NCBI GenBank assembly: GCA_029945375.1
Contig: CM057066.1
Location: 1,922,001-1,986,000, forward strand
DNA: 64,000 nucleotides
Direction of reading: 5' to 3'
Source: Agaricus subrufescens
Taxonomy: Eukaryota > Basidiomycota > Agaricomycetes > Agaricales > Agaricaceae
In this document: in pieces, positions 1 through 9,278 of the stretch
Numbering within the stretch: the first letter of the stretch is position 1
Layout of the letters: each line of letters starts with the position of its first letter
The notes under the pieces: model-generated
Told to the model about the DNA's origin: nothing
The model's database searches: none
What the model saw: the letters and a program-made list of their open reading frames with translations, nothing else
Translations under genes and position numbers: made by a program

Positions 1-174
1 AGCTGTGATGCAATGTAAACTTACTAGGGGCTCTTTTGTAGCGAGAAGATGTTCTCTTATGCGATCCGGATTGAATTTTGAATGATCAGCTTTCACTTCG
101 TAGAGCATAGCCTCCAATTTATCCATCCTGTCATGTATCAAGTCGTGAGCGTCCTGTTCCCCACTAAAATCCAT
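1..174 (-). CDS. Hypothetical protein, N-terminal part running off the window
   Basis: An ORF starts at ATG 174-172 on the minus strand and stays open for 58 codons to the window edge, so only its N terminus is visible. It begins MDFSGEQDAHDLIHDRMDKL and continues with a charged, probably helical stretch. A GTAAGT at about position 20 on the minus strand could also be a 5' splice site, so the reading near the edge is uncertain. I do not recognise a family. It overlaps the next ORF by 11 bases in another frame, so at most one of the two is likely real as drawn. It may be a piece of a host gene. Confidence 0.3.
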   Translation of the reverse strand, partial: MDFSGEQDAHDLIHDRMDKLEAMLYEVKADHSKFNPDRIREHLLATKEPLVSLHCITA

Positions 175-556
175 TTTCCGATTCAGAATTGGGAAAATAA
201 ATTCTTCCTGGATGATCATTTGAATGAGTAAACCACGTTTTCAATTCTTCATACCTCAAGCTTATGATGGGTGGAAAGTTTATGGTTCCAAGCCAGACAG
301 TTCCCAACAAAGCTTGGTATATCATTACGAATGGTGTCCTTTGACCCCTCCAAGTGCTTGATGATGGTTTCCAAACCGAGCCTGATGCCGGAATGTACTG
401 ACACGAGTGATTAACATCATGTTGAACCGATAGTGGACGTGGTTGCATACCATGAATCATGTTTTGGTACAACTCTTCAATTGGGTTGTCGAGACGCATT
501 ACTGAAGTACTTTGAGACCAAGTGGCAAGTAGGATGTGAGGCCTGACTAGTCTCAA
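164..556 (-). CDS. Unassigned 130-codon ORF, possible host exon
   Basis: This is an open frame of 130 codons with ordinary composition (aromatic and proline residues spread through it, no low complexity). No domain, signal peptide or membrane segment is recognised. It lies outside all retroelement sequence seen here and could be one exon of a minus-strand host gene that continues into the ORF at 1-174 through a frame change. The 337 bases to its right (557-892) hold no ORF or repeat that I can support. Confidence 0.22.
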   Translation of the reverse strand: MRLVRPHILLATWSQSTSVMRLDNPIEELYQNMIHGMQPRPLSVQHDVNHSCQYIPASGSVWKPSSSTWRGQRTPFVMIYQALLGTVWLGTINFPPIISLRYEELKTWFTHSNDHPGRIYFPNSESENGF

Positions 557-892
557 TTAATTAAGTTATTGTGAGAAGAACTTCAGGGGTCGCTGGTGAT
601 ACTTATAATCACAAGAACAAGATCGACGATTTGATCGAAGTGTTAGTCATGCATTCATCGGGCATTCCTGATTACCGTTGTATGTGAGCGCTCTCCACTA
701 TCCAGAGCCTCGAGGTCAGCTTAAGTCACTTTTCAAAGTAAGTCAAGCACTATCGGTGACCCGATGCTCCGTGGACTGTTACCGAACCCAGCTCACTCAT
801 CAGTGTCATCACCCTTGCCCGCAGCTTTTCTTCATGCTGACCCCTGAGAAATAAATAAGTGCTTCATTCTGAAATCAAAAGATAACTTTATC

Positions 893-1129
893 TTACATCA
901 CCTTCGCAGGTCGGGTTTGACTATAAGTCCGTCCAATCGTATAGACCGTCACAGACTGCGCCGTTAACGTTAGCTCAGATTTAGCATATGTTGAGCGGTA
1001 ATTTCGTCCATCTGGATCGAAGACTACTGGGCATAGGACATAACGAATTGCGCTGGAAGGGTCTGCAGGGCAACGGGATCTGGCAAGGGAAGTCGTACCT
1101 CGAGAAATTCTACTCCCACTCAATACCAT
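893..1129 (-). CDS. Unassigned 78-codon ORF, possible host exon
   Basis: This short minus-strand frame starts at ATG 1129 and is followed near its end by a plausible 5' splice site (GTAAGA, about 895-900 on the minus strand), so it may be an internal exon. No family is recognised. From 1130 to 1525 I see no supported gene; a perfect hairpin (CCCCTGAT, one-base loop, ATCAGGGG) lies at 1165-1181. Confidence 0.18.
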   Translation of the reverse strand: MVLSGSRISRGTTSLARSRCPADPSSAIRYVLCPVVFDPDGRNYRSTYAKSELTLTAQSVTVYTIGRTYSQTRPAKVM

Positions 1130-1525
1130 TGGTAATATTCTGTGTCACCCTATCAAAACCATAACCCCTGATTATCAGGGGCATTGCACAGAAGTGGTCC
1201 GATTGTATAGAATATGAGAGACCGATATCATATTGATCTGCCTTATTGGGATTCAAAGATGCCGTCGCCTTAGCGCAGGGAAAAAAGAACAGGAGAACTT
1301 GACAGTATCTGTAGACCGTTCATTGTCGAATTTCTCAGCTATGTGGGGCAGGCTGGCGTCTTTCCTTGTTGTCGTCTACGTTCTCAACAGAGTGATACTA
1401 TTCTGGCGGTCGGCACGTGCTCTGCGATGTGTTTAGCTCTTAGGCCCCCTCAGATTGCATACCGAGACACAACACTATTCAGAAATGTTCCTGGCTACAG
1501 GGTACTGCTCAGCTCAAACTATACT

Positions 1526-1914
1526 ACATCAGGAAAATGTTTTGGTCCTTAGTATGACTTAGGACAAAATGCCTTAGTCATGCCTTATGCACTGTGCCTA
1601 AGGTGCATAAGTCACACTAAGTCAATGTTTAAGTATCAGACACTTTTTGATAAACTTAAGTCAAACTTAAAATCAAATTTAAGAGTCTTGAAAATTGCTT
1701 AATGGTCAAATAAAGGAATATCATTCATGAGTAGTGTTGTCTTTAGCACTATAATCAATCAATTTATGCAATATCTTTGTTTTTGAAATATTAAGACTCA
1801 GCCTAAGTCATGTTTAAGATTAGACCCTGGCTTATGCAAGTGCCTTATAATGGCCTTAAACAAGTTCATAAGGTGTATAAGTCTTGAATAAGGCCTGTTA
1901 CATTTTCCTGATGT
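1526..1914. mobile_element. MITE-like element with 14-bp terminal inverted repeats
   Basis: The segment begins ACATCAGGAAAATG (1526-1539) and ends with its exact reverse complement (1901-1914). The 389-bp interior has no ORF, is AT-rich and is full of short palindromes built on CTTAAG/CTTATGC-type words, for example CTTATGCAC and GTGCATAAG around a 10-nt loop near 1582-1609. No clear target duplication is seen. Its right end abuts exactly the point where the family C LTR begins, so it either inserted at, or took part in forming, the truncation breakpoint. Confidence 0.5.
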
Positions 1915-2422
1915 TGTCTTTTGGTTTCCTTTAATTGGTAAGTCCGCTTCCCAGAACCAGTAGTGGTTGGCTGGTTATGCCGTAGTTCCTTTCCAGGACT
2001 ATGGTTGCGCTCCTGTGGTCACTCTATGACCAATGCAATGCAGGCCGTAACTTTCCAACAGCCAACGTGACTGTATCTAGATTGGTACTTGTTCCTATTG
2101 CAATGCAATTGTTATATCTCTATTCTGATTCCTATTTTCTATTTTCCAGAACTATTCCTTTTACATACTTTACTCCTGTATACCTTTGTATATAAGTTCT
2201 GCATTCCTATACCTATTCCTCAGTCTGAAATTTACTTAGATTTATTCCCTCTCGATTCCAACCTTTCTGCTAAGTGTTCTGCATCTTGCTTTCTATTCTG
2301 CTATTGCTCTCTAGGCATCCAGAACCTGCTGGGGAGCACAGTGCGTCTTCATGTCACTGAGGCCAACACCTATCCCTCAATCAGAACCACCTAATTCTGA
2401 CCCTGCATTTGTAGTCTTAATA
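1915..2422 (+). repeat. Family C LTR remnant (5' LTR of C1, left end missing)
   Basis: The sequence matches the C2 LTRs (45158-45804 and 22904-23554, inverted) from an internal point to the LTR end; about 140 bp of the U3 start is missing. A TATA box (TATATAAG, 2189-2196) is followed 33 nt later by AGTCTGAAAT (2222-2231). The reverse complement of that word, ATTTCAGACT, lies at 2425-2434, two nt past the LTR end. This is the self-priming arrangement described under C2. Many CpG positions of the C2 LTR read TpG or CpA here, so this copy is old. Confidence 0.85.
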
Positions 2423-2467
2423 ATATTTCAGACTCCCGCTCCAGCTGGTTCCACACTTTGCTTTTGT

Positions 2468-2731
2468 ATGAGTTACACTCGCAGTGTTACTTTTGCATCT
2501 GGTACTCCTCCTGGCAACATTCCACTTCCCCCTGCTTGTCAACCTAAACCTCACAGTTCTGCTAAAACTTTGGATTCTCATACCCCTGTTTCCAAAACCC
2601 CTGATATGTCTCACCAAGTTTCTGGTTTGGGTTCTTGCACCCCTCAAGACTGGGAAGGTTCTCAATTGGTACCCCCTGGTCGCTCTCAGGAGGGTACTCC
2701 TGTTTCCAATGTTCCTGGTACTCACTGGAAC
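2468..2731 (+). pseudogene. gag: Family C gag N-terminal fragment (C1), cut by A1
   Basis: The frame starts at ATG 2468 (MSYTRSVTFASGTPPGNIP) and is collinear with the N-terminal Pro/Ser/Thr-rich part of C2 gag on the minus strand. It is interrupted after the target bases GGAAC (2727-2731) by A1. The open frame that continues into the A1 LTR is an artefact of the insertion. Gag would form the nucleoprotein core; this copy is dead. Confidence 0.8.
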
Positions 2732-3022
2732 TGTTACGATCTATTTCTGTTAGCGTCCCCTGACCCAGGTCCACATGCTACCGCTCCACACCCATATGCT
2801 CGCCTTACCTATTTCGTGTACTTGTTCTCATCGTTAGTCAGACACCTCGGGCATACTTACTCAGCCCGCTTTCTACTTCTATTATTAGGTAGTTCGACTC
2901 TGCTATAAGTAGCATAGTAATACTCTGTATTCCTTACGCTTTACCAACTGCTATATTCCCTTATCGCTCTCAAGTCTTTGCCTTAAGTTGCAACCTGAGC
3001 TAATCGCTATAAGGTCGTAACA
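2732..3022 (+). repeat. 5' LTR of A1 (291 bp, TG...CA)
   Basis: The LTR runs from TGTTACGATC to GTCGTAACA and is repeated at 9279-9570. It carries TATAAG at 2904-2909 and, 32 nt downstream, ACGCTTTACCAA (2936-2947), the predicted 5' end of the transcript and the self-primer. Confidence 0.95.
2904..2947 (+). promoter_or_regulatory. A1 core promoter and predicted self-primer RNA 5' end
   Basis: TATAAG (2904) precedes by 32 nt the 12-mer ACGCTTTACCAA (2936-2947), whose exact reverse complement sits just after the LTR (3024-3035). The TATA spacing predicts that transcription starts at or within a base or two of the A of this 12-mer. The same layout is present in A3 (TATAAG 30589, 12-mer 30621-30632). 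Confidence 0.75.
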
Positions 3023-3023
3023 T

Positions 3024-3035
3024 TTGGTAAAGCGT
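3024..3035 (+). other. A1 self-primer binding site
   Basis: TTGGTAAAGCGT, one nt past the 5' LTR, is the perfect reverse complement of the LTR 12-mer at 2936-2947. In Tf1/sushi-type chromoviruses the first bases of the RNA anneal to such a site and are cleaved to prime minus-strand synthesis. I see no convincing tRNA match here. Confidence 0.75.
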
Positions 3036-3100
3036 CGTAAAGCTCACCTTGCAGAAAGACCTCTAGTCATTGAGGCAGGAAACCGCGACAAGCTCAGTAC

Positions 3101-4231
3101 ATGAGCACAGACGACACAGAACTATTCGGAATCGATTTTGAGACACTTTTCTTCGAAGGACACCGAAACGGAAACAGATTTGAAGCCCTCAGACACGAGG
3201 AAGAACAAGAAACCGAAACCCAGTCAGAAAACGACGAACAGGAACCGGAAGAACCAGACCCAGTACAAGTACCGAAGAACACGCCGCTCGACGAAGACTT
3301 AAACCGACTAGCAAAAGAACTCGAAGAACTAGAACTGAAAGAAATGGCGACCAACAACACCGAAACCAAATCCACCAAAGCAATCAATCACCAGGATGTC
3401 ATGGAACCAGGATTCTTCCATGGAGATAGGAACAAGTTTAACGACTGGTGGAGAGGAATGGAAGTTTTCCTCAAATTTAGCAAATACGAAGACGCCGATT
3501 CAAAGATACTCCTTGTCACCAACCGCCTGAGAGGAGAAATCCCAGGATGGTTTGCCAAACATTGGGAAGATAAGATTATCAAAGGGGATGATACCGCAGA
3601 CTGGAAAGTCTTTGCCGAAGAAATCGTGGACGCCTTTTCCCCCAGAAACGAACAGCAGATCGCTAAAGACAAGATCGAATCTTTCAAACAAGGAAACCTT
3701 CACACCAACGACTTCCTTGTCAAATTTACTGCCCTTGTCCATCAATCCAAATCTAGCGAGGATCACGCGCTCTACCTCCTGAAACAACATACCAGATCGG
3801 ATGTAATCCATACTATTTTGGGTTACCCCCCAAGCGCCATTCCCACCTCCCTCAAAGGATGGATCGCCGCCATCGGATCCGTTGGGAAAGGATGGGAAGA
3901 CACTGAAAGACGACGAAACGACCACCGCACCGCTACAGGAGTCACCTACGGAGGAAACGGACAACCCATGGAAATAGGAGCCAGGAAATTGGAATGGGAT
4001 GCCAACGGCAAACCCAAATGCCTCAAATGTGGTAAATTCGGCCACATAAAGAAGGAATGCCGAAACCAAGGATTCAAATCCAACATCGAATGCTATAATT
4101 GTGGCAAACCGGGCCATATCGCCAAAGTCTGCCGAAGCCCCAAGAAGCAAACCAAGATTCGCGCCATTACCACCGGAGAGGAAGGAACAGCCGAAGAAAC
4201 TCAACAGGATTTTCCCAAAGGTTCGGAGTAG
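3101..4231 (+). CDS. gag: Family A Gag (A1), two zinc knuckles
   Basis: This 376-aa protein starts at the first ATG, 79 nt after the LTR; the same ATG is kept in A2, A3 and A4. The N-terminal 90 residues are acidic and followed by a short coiled coil rich in Leu and Glu. The middle resembles the Ty3/Gypsy capsid (retrotransposon gag family). Two canonical CX2CX4HX4C knuckles, CLKCGKFGHIKKEC and CYNCGKPGHIAKVC, lie near residues 307-345 and would bind genomic RNA. The stop is followed by pol in the -1 frame, which overlaps the last 133 nt of gag. Unlike families B and C, no canonical slippery heptamer is visible in the overlap. Confidence 0.93.
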   Translation: MSTDDTELFGIDFETLFFEGHRNGNRFEALRHEEEQETETQSENDEQEPEEPDPVQVPKNTPLDEDLNRLAKELEELELKEMATNNTETKSTKAINHQDVMEPGFFHGDRNKFNDWWRGMEVFLKFSKYEDADSKILLVTNRLRGEIPGWFAKHWEDKIIKGDDTADWKVFAEEIVDAFSPRNEQQIAKDKIESFKQGNLHTNDFLVKFTALVHQSKSSEDHALYLLKQHTRSDVIHTILGYPPSAIPTSLKGWIAAIGSVGKGWEDTERRRNDHRTATGVTYGGNGQPMEIGARKLEWDANGKPKCLKCGKFGHIKKECRNQGFKSNIECYNCGKPGHIAKVCRSPKKQTKIRAITTGEEGTAEETQQDFPKGSE

Positions 4232-7200
4232 GCACGAACTCGCGAACCGATGTATCTAGTCGTATGAGAAATCGATATGTTTGCCCTCAGAAACGACTAG
4301 GAGTGCAGGAGTTAATACTCAAACCGGAAATCACCAAACCTAATGGAGAAACGTTCCAAGCCAAAACCATGCTCGACTCAGGGATGCACCCACACTTGTA
4401 TCGACAAACGAACCGTCCATAAACAAAAATCCCCACCCATAAACTCGACCATCCCATCCAAGCAACCAACGCCGACGGTACCCCAAGCGGAAAAGAACCC
4501 ATCACGAAATTCGTCAGCCTGGATCTAAATATTGAAGGACACCAAGAAACTATCGACGCAGTTGTAGCCGAACTGGACTCAGCAGACATTTTCATTGGAC
4601 ATGATTGGTTAACCAAACACAACCCGGAAATCGACTGGAATCGAGGAACCGTAACCTTCTCAAGATGCCCACCCGAATGCTCAGTCAAACACACCAACTT
4701 CTTACTACCGGAACACCTACGACGCCTCCAGACCAAATGGGAAGACTTCGAAGAAGAAAAGGAACCCGACCCGACCAATCCCCTCGATCTACCTGAATAC
4801 ATGAGACCATATACCCACCTCTTCAACAAGAAGAACTTCGACAAGCTACCGAAACGGACCCAATGGGACCACGAGGTCAACCTACTCCCGGACGCCCCAA
4901 ACGAAATCGACGCAAAAGTCTACGAAATGACTCCGAAGGAGGAAATCGAGCTCAACAAATTTCTGGATGAAAACCTCGCCACCAAGCGCATCAGGCCGTC
5001 TAAAAGCCCTTACGCAGCCCCCTGCTTCTTTGTCCCCAAGAAAGACGGCTCACTAAGGCTATGCCAGGATTATCGCAAACTCAACTCGGTTACCATAAAA
5101 GACAAAACCCCCCTACCACTAATCAGCGAAGTCATCGGGAAATTAAAACACGCCAAATATTTCAACAAACTCGACATCATCTGGGGTTATAACAATGTAC
5201 GAATCAAGGAAGGAGACGAGTGGAAAGGAGCTATCCTCACCAACAGAGGACTTTTCGAACCAACGGTCATGTTCTTCGGAATGTGCAACTCGCCAGCCAC
5301 TTTCTCTCGCTGGATGACCACCATCTTCAGAGAAATGATCCAAGACGGCTCACTAGTCAACTACATAGACGATTTCGCCATTCCTGCCGACTCACTCCCC
5401 GAACTAGAAGAACGGACATTGCGATTCCTAAAAATAGCGGACGAAAACAACCTATGCTTCAAACGAACCAAATGCGAGTTTAATGCAACCAAGATCTCGA
5501 TGCTCGGAACGGTTATAGGAGACGGTCAAGCAAGCATGGAAACTGAAAAAGTCGAATCGGTCCGGAACTGGAAAACACCAACCTGCGTAAAGGACGTCGA
5601 ACGGTTTATCGGTTTTGCAAATTTCTACCGACGCTTTATTCAAGACTTTAGCACTCTCGCTGCACCGCTCAATGCCTTGAAGGGAGGTAAGACCCCAAAA
5701 CCCTGGAAATGGACCGCCGAGGAACAAAACGCCTTCGAAGCCATCAAAACCGCCATCACCAATGAACCCGTCCTAGCCCTGCCAGACAACGAAGGAAAAT
5801 TCAGACTCGAAACCGACGCATCCAACGTAGGAATCGGAGCAGTTCTATCCCAGGAACAAGAAGGAAAATGGCACCCAGTCGCCTTCATGTCCAAAGCCCT
5901 CACCGACGCAGAAAAGAACTACGAAATCTACGACAAAGAACTCCTAGCTATAGTCAAGGCAATCAAGAACTGGAGACACTATCTACTAGACGCCAAACAT
6001 CAGTTCGAAATCTGGACCGACCACGAAAATCTCAAATACTTCCGCGAACCACAAAAACTAAATGCCCGTCAGGCCCGATGGTATCTCATGCTCCAAGAAT
6101 ACGATTACTTGCTCCGACACATCCCTGGCAAAACCAACGTTAAAGCCGATATCCTATCCAGACTCTTCCGACACGAAAACCCCGAGGAAGAAACCCAAAT
6201 CGAGATGTTCAAAGACCGCATTATCCTACGAACCTTATCCGAAATTCCCACCTCACTAGAAACCACCATGCTCCTAAATCGAAATTTCTCGATCTCCGCG
6301 GACCCCGACATCCTGAAACAAATTAGCAACTCCAAACACCAAGAGAACCGTGTCATCCAAGAAAAGAACAAGAGACCCGACCAATTCTGGGAAGAAAACG
6401 GTATAATCTACCGAAACGGGAAGATCTATGTACCAGAAGAACCCAAACTTCGAGAATCCATTCTTTCGGACCATCACAACCCACCTGACATCGGTCACCC
6501 CGGTTCTTATCGCATGCTCGAACTAGTAAAACGAACCTTCTGGTGGCCCACGATCAAAACGGACGTCAAAAGATTCGTGAAAGGATGTACCGAATGCCAG
6601 AGAAACAAAATCAACCGACAACCCGGTCACACGCCCCTCAAACCGCTACCCATCCCCGAAGCACCATGGCAAGAAATATCCATCGACTTGATCGGCCCCC
6701 TACCTAAGTCCGAGGACCACGACGCCATACTTGTAATTGTCGATCGATTCTCCAAAATGATCCACCTCATCCCCACCGAAACTTCTCTCACGTCAAGACA
6801 ACTAGCCGAAATTTACAAGAAGGACATCTGGCGCATACACGGAATACCCAAACGCATTATCAGCGACAGAGGCCCCCAGTTCGCCTCTAAGTTCATGAAG
6901 GAATTATGCTCCGCCCTAGGAATTGAAAGAAATCTATCTACCGCTTACCACCCACAAACGGACGGCCAAACGGAGAGGATCAACCAAGAAGTCGAAGCCT
7001 ATTTGCGAAACTTCGTCAACTACAAACAAAATGACTGGGCAAAATGGCTTCCCACCGCTGAATTCCAATACAATGACAAGACCCACGCCGCAACCAAGCA
7101 GACGCCATTCTTCCTCACGTATGGTATTCACCCTTGGAAAGGAAATCTAACCGTTAACTCGGATAACCCCCTGGCCAACGACTTCACCGCGGAATTAGAA

Positions 7201-7719
7201 AAAACGCGAAACAAAGCACGAGCAGTTCTAGAAGAATACAATTCCATTATGACCGAACGCAGTAATCTGAAACGGCAGAAAGACCCCCTATCGAAAGGAG
7301 ATCTAGTTTTCCTGGAAGCTACCAACATACGATCTAACCGCCCTTCTGGAAAATTCGACAACAAACGCTACGGACCCTTTGAAATTCTGGAGCCCATTGG
7401 AGAAACCTCGTTCCGTCTAAAATTACCTGAAACCTGGACTATACACGACGTCTTCCATTCTTCTCTCCTCACCAAATTCAACGAACCCGAGTTCGACTGT
7501 CAAAAGACTCCACCTCCACCCCCCCCAGATATTGTTAACAACGAAGAAGAATACGAAGTAGAGGAAATCCGTGGACATAGGAAGAAAGGCCGAGGAACTC
7601 AATACCTGGTACACTGGAAAGGATACGACAACTCCGAGGATACGTGGCAATCCGCAGCAGACCTTGCGAATGCACAAGAGCTCCTATCCGAATATAGGAA
7701 ACACAATAAACTCCTGTGA
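4232..7719 (+). CDS. pol: Family A Pol (A1): protease, RT, RNase H, integrase, chromodomain
   Basis: Pol is read in the -1 frame relative to gag (open from 4099). The protease motif LDSG near 4376 is disturbed by one extra G at about 4381-4383 and a compensating loss near 4425, so roughly 15 codons are out of frame. From 4801 the frame is clean for 972 aa. The RT has YIDD (residues 188-191 from 4801), followed by RNase H and the HHCC zinc domain of integrase near 557-600. The catalytic core has D629, D689 and E725 with exact D35E spacing, and a chromodomain occupies about 916-965. The chromodomain would direct integration to modified chromatin. The TGA is followed at once by the ORF3 TATA box. 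Confidence 0.92.
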
Positions 7720-7720
7720 A

Positions 7721-7728
7721 TATAAAAG
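7721..7728 (+). promoter_or_regulatory. Internal TATA box for A1 ORF3
   Basis: TATAAAAG starts one base after the pol TGA and lies 64 nt before the ORF3 ATG (7785). The same box, at the same distance from the pol stop, occurs in A2 (16004), A3 (35239) and A4 (61889), although surrounding bases differ. This position suits a separate transcript for ORF3. Confidence 0.55.
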
Positions 7729-7784
7729 GAAACCCTCCACACAACTACCGGTATAGCATTGTCCATTGGTTCGAAGAAGACATC

Positions 7785-8189
7785 ATGAGTTCCCAAAACA
7801 CCGCCGAAACCCTCACCACCCCCGAACAGGAGGCATACCACAACCTCATCATCGATTCCTTCCGGAGCTCTGCCAAACGAGAGCTCATCGAAATCTACAG
7901 CGCGGTAACGGACGTGGACAACCGCTACGCCCACACCTATGTCCCACTCATCTACGACCGACCGAAGGGAGTTAACCCGGCGAGTGAAGCAGAGAAGAAC
8001 CACATGGTCAAGGTCATGAGGAGGGAAAGGCAGCTGATCAAGAAGATCATTAGGAAATTGCAGATGATGGAGGATGAGCTGAAAGATCTCACCGAGGAGA
8101 TAAACCCGAACGCCCACGGATGGGCTGCAAATGGAACATGGGGAGATGGATGGGAAGCACCGGCAGAAGAAAACAACCAGCAACAGTAA
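7785..8189 (+). CDS. Family A accessory ORF3 (A1), 134 aa, unknown function
   Basis: The frame is open further upstream, but 7785 is the first ATG and is kept in all copies. The protein begins MSSQNTAETL. It has an alpha-helical look, with a strongly basic/acidic coiled-coil-like stretch (about residues 75-110) and ends in a Trp/Gly segment and NNQQQ. It has no signal peptide, membrane segment or zinc motif. No family is recognised, and it does not look like env. Homologous frames in A2, A3 and A4 are all open at the same length (A2 one codon longer), while pol and ORF4 of A2 carry several stops; this argues that ORF3 has been under selection. Confidence 0.75.
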   Translation: MSSQNTAETLTTPEQEAYHNLIIDSFRSSAKRELIEIYSAVTDVDNRYAHTYVPLIYDRPKGVNPASEAEKNHMVKVMRRERQLIKKIIRKLQMMEDELKDLTEEINPNAHGWAANGTWGDGWEAPAEENNQQQ

Positions 8190-8217
8190 GAGTTGCCTAA
8201 TAGGGAGGAAAGGATAA

Positions 8218-8225
8218 TATAAAAT
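8218..8225 (+). promoter_or_regulatory. Internal TATA box for A1 ORF4
   Basis: TATAAAAT lies 100 nt before the ORF4 ATG and is followed by a pyrimidine-rich tract. A2 (about 16504), A3 (about 35736) and A4 (about 62388) keep the box and the tract. A second internal promoter is the simplest reading; a role as a start of a bicistronic RNA cannot be excluded. Confidence 0.5.
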
Positions 8226-8317
8226 CAAACCGTTTTTCGTCTCCTCTCTCTCATTCCAATCTGCCCAACATTGCGCTCACAGCTAAATACGCTCCCCTGC
8301 TCGAACTTCTAGCCAGC

Positions 8318-9238
8318 ATGAACCCTAGCACCAACCCGACCTTCCGCTCCATCGCCATTCCCGTCGACCAAACCATGCACAAAGATTATATCCAGCGCAG
8401 GCACTCCACCATAGCCCGACGCCGCTATCTCCTCAGGGTCCTGCACGCCATGGCACAACTTCATGAAATAGGAGCCTCCATCATACAGCTAAACAACAAC
8501 GCCCAGAACATCGCAGGATCGGTAATCGCCCCCATCAGACTTTGCGGAGGAGACGAAGGAATCGTAGCCGAACACTTCAACAAAATCCTCGCCGAGCTGC
8601 ACAAAATAACCACCACCCACATCGAATTCAACGCCCACTCCATCGCCTGTCACTCAGTCAGAATGCTCGACGTCTTGGATCGAGTAGGACCTGCCGAAGA
8701 ACTAGACGCCGCAGACGCAATCTGCAAACCCTATCGATTGGAACCTGAAACTAGACCCAACACCCCGCCAACCGAAACCATCCCCATTCCTGACCCCACC
8801 CCCTTACCTGTCCCGAGGAGGGAAAACGACCCCATGGACGAAGATTCCGACAAAGAGAACATACGCCCGGCTTCGAGCCGCGTCTCTAACATTCACTCCC
8901 CCGATCTAGCCGAAGAAGCCGACACCCTTCACCGCTATCTGGACTTCATACCAAACGCCACCGTACCCACCGAATTCAAAATGCCCACCACCTATTGTTT
9001 CGCCTACAACAACCGATACAAATCCCCCGAAGAAAGACTTGCATACTGGAACGTCATCCTCACCGTCTTGTTGATGAAAAAGGGGAAGGACGAAACCTTC
9101 AAAGGACTGCCGATACGTATCATCGTGGGCGGACGAGACAACGCCCCTCACTTCATCGGTTTCAACGAGAAGACCGACCAATGGATCGTGGCTGACACCA
9201 AGAGGAAGCTCTTAAACAACCTCCTCGCGCATATCTAA
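8318..9238 (+). CDS. Family A accessory ORF4 (A1), 306 aa, unknown function with KENxxP motif
   Basis: The start is the first ATG after the internal TATA box and is shared by all copies. The N-terminal half (about 20-150) is predicted helical (LLRVLHAMAQ, NNNAQNIAGSVIAPIRL). A Pro-rich acidic linker (about 150-190) contains DEDSDKENIRP, where KENIRP is residues 179-184. The C-terminal half (about 195-306) is a separate conserved block including YKSPEERLAYWNVILTVLLM and GGRDNAPHFIGFNEKTDQW. There is no signal peptide or transmembrane helix, so it is not env-like. A soluble, possibly nuclear factor is likely, but the function is unknown. Confidence 0.75.
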   Translation: MNPSTNPTFRSIAIPVDQTMHKDYIQRRHSTIARRRYLLRVLHAMAQLHEIGASIIQLNNNAQNIAGSVIAPIRLCGGDEGIVAEHFNKILAELHKITTTHIEFNAHSIACHSVRMLDVLDRVGPAEELDAADAICKPYRLEPETRPNTPPTETIPIPDPTPLPVPRRENDPMDEDSDKENIRPASSRVSNIHSPDLAEEADTLHRYLDFIPNATVPTEFKMPTTYCFAYNNRYKSPEERLAYWNVILTVLLMKKGKDETFKGLPIRIIVGGRDNAPHFIGFNEKTDQWIVADTKRKLLNNLLAHI

Positions 9239-9278
9239 TGTCACTTCGATTGGAATCTGAAGCCTGAACGGAGGGTGA

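Noticed and set aside
2351..2908. A 185-codon frame extending into the A1 LTR
   Set aside because: It is C1 gag read into the inserted A1 LTR; the true fragment ends at 2731.
3500..4204. A 234-codon antisense frame across family A gag
   Set aside because: It mirrors gag codon usage, is broken in other copies and encodes no motif; it is a shadow frame, unlike the B and C antisense ORFs, which lie outside gag-pol.
7716..7784. A longer ORF3 starting at GTG 7716
   Set aside because: It has no ATG, overlaps the pol stop and covers the TATA box; ATG 7785 is shared by all copies.
8318..9238. ORF4 as a retroviral-type env
   Set aside because: No signal peptide, transmembrane helix or furin-like site is visible, and the protein is hydrophilic with a Pro/acidic linker.
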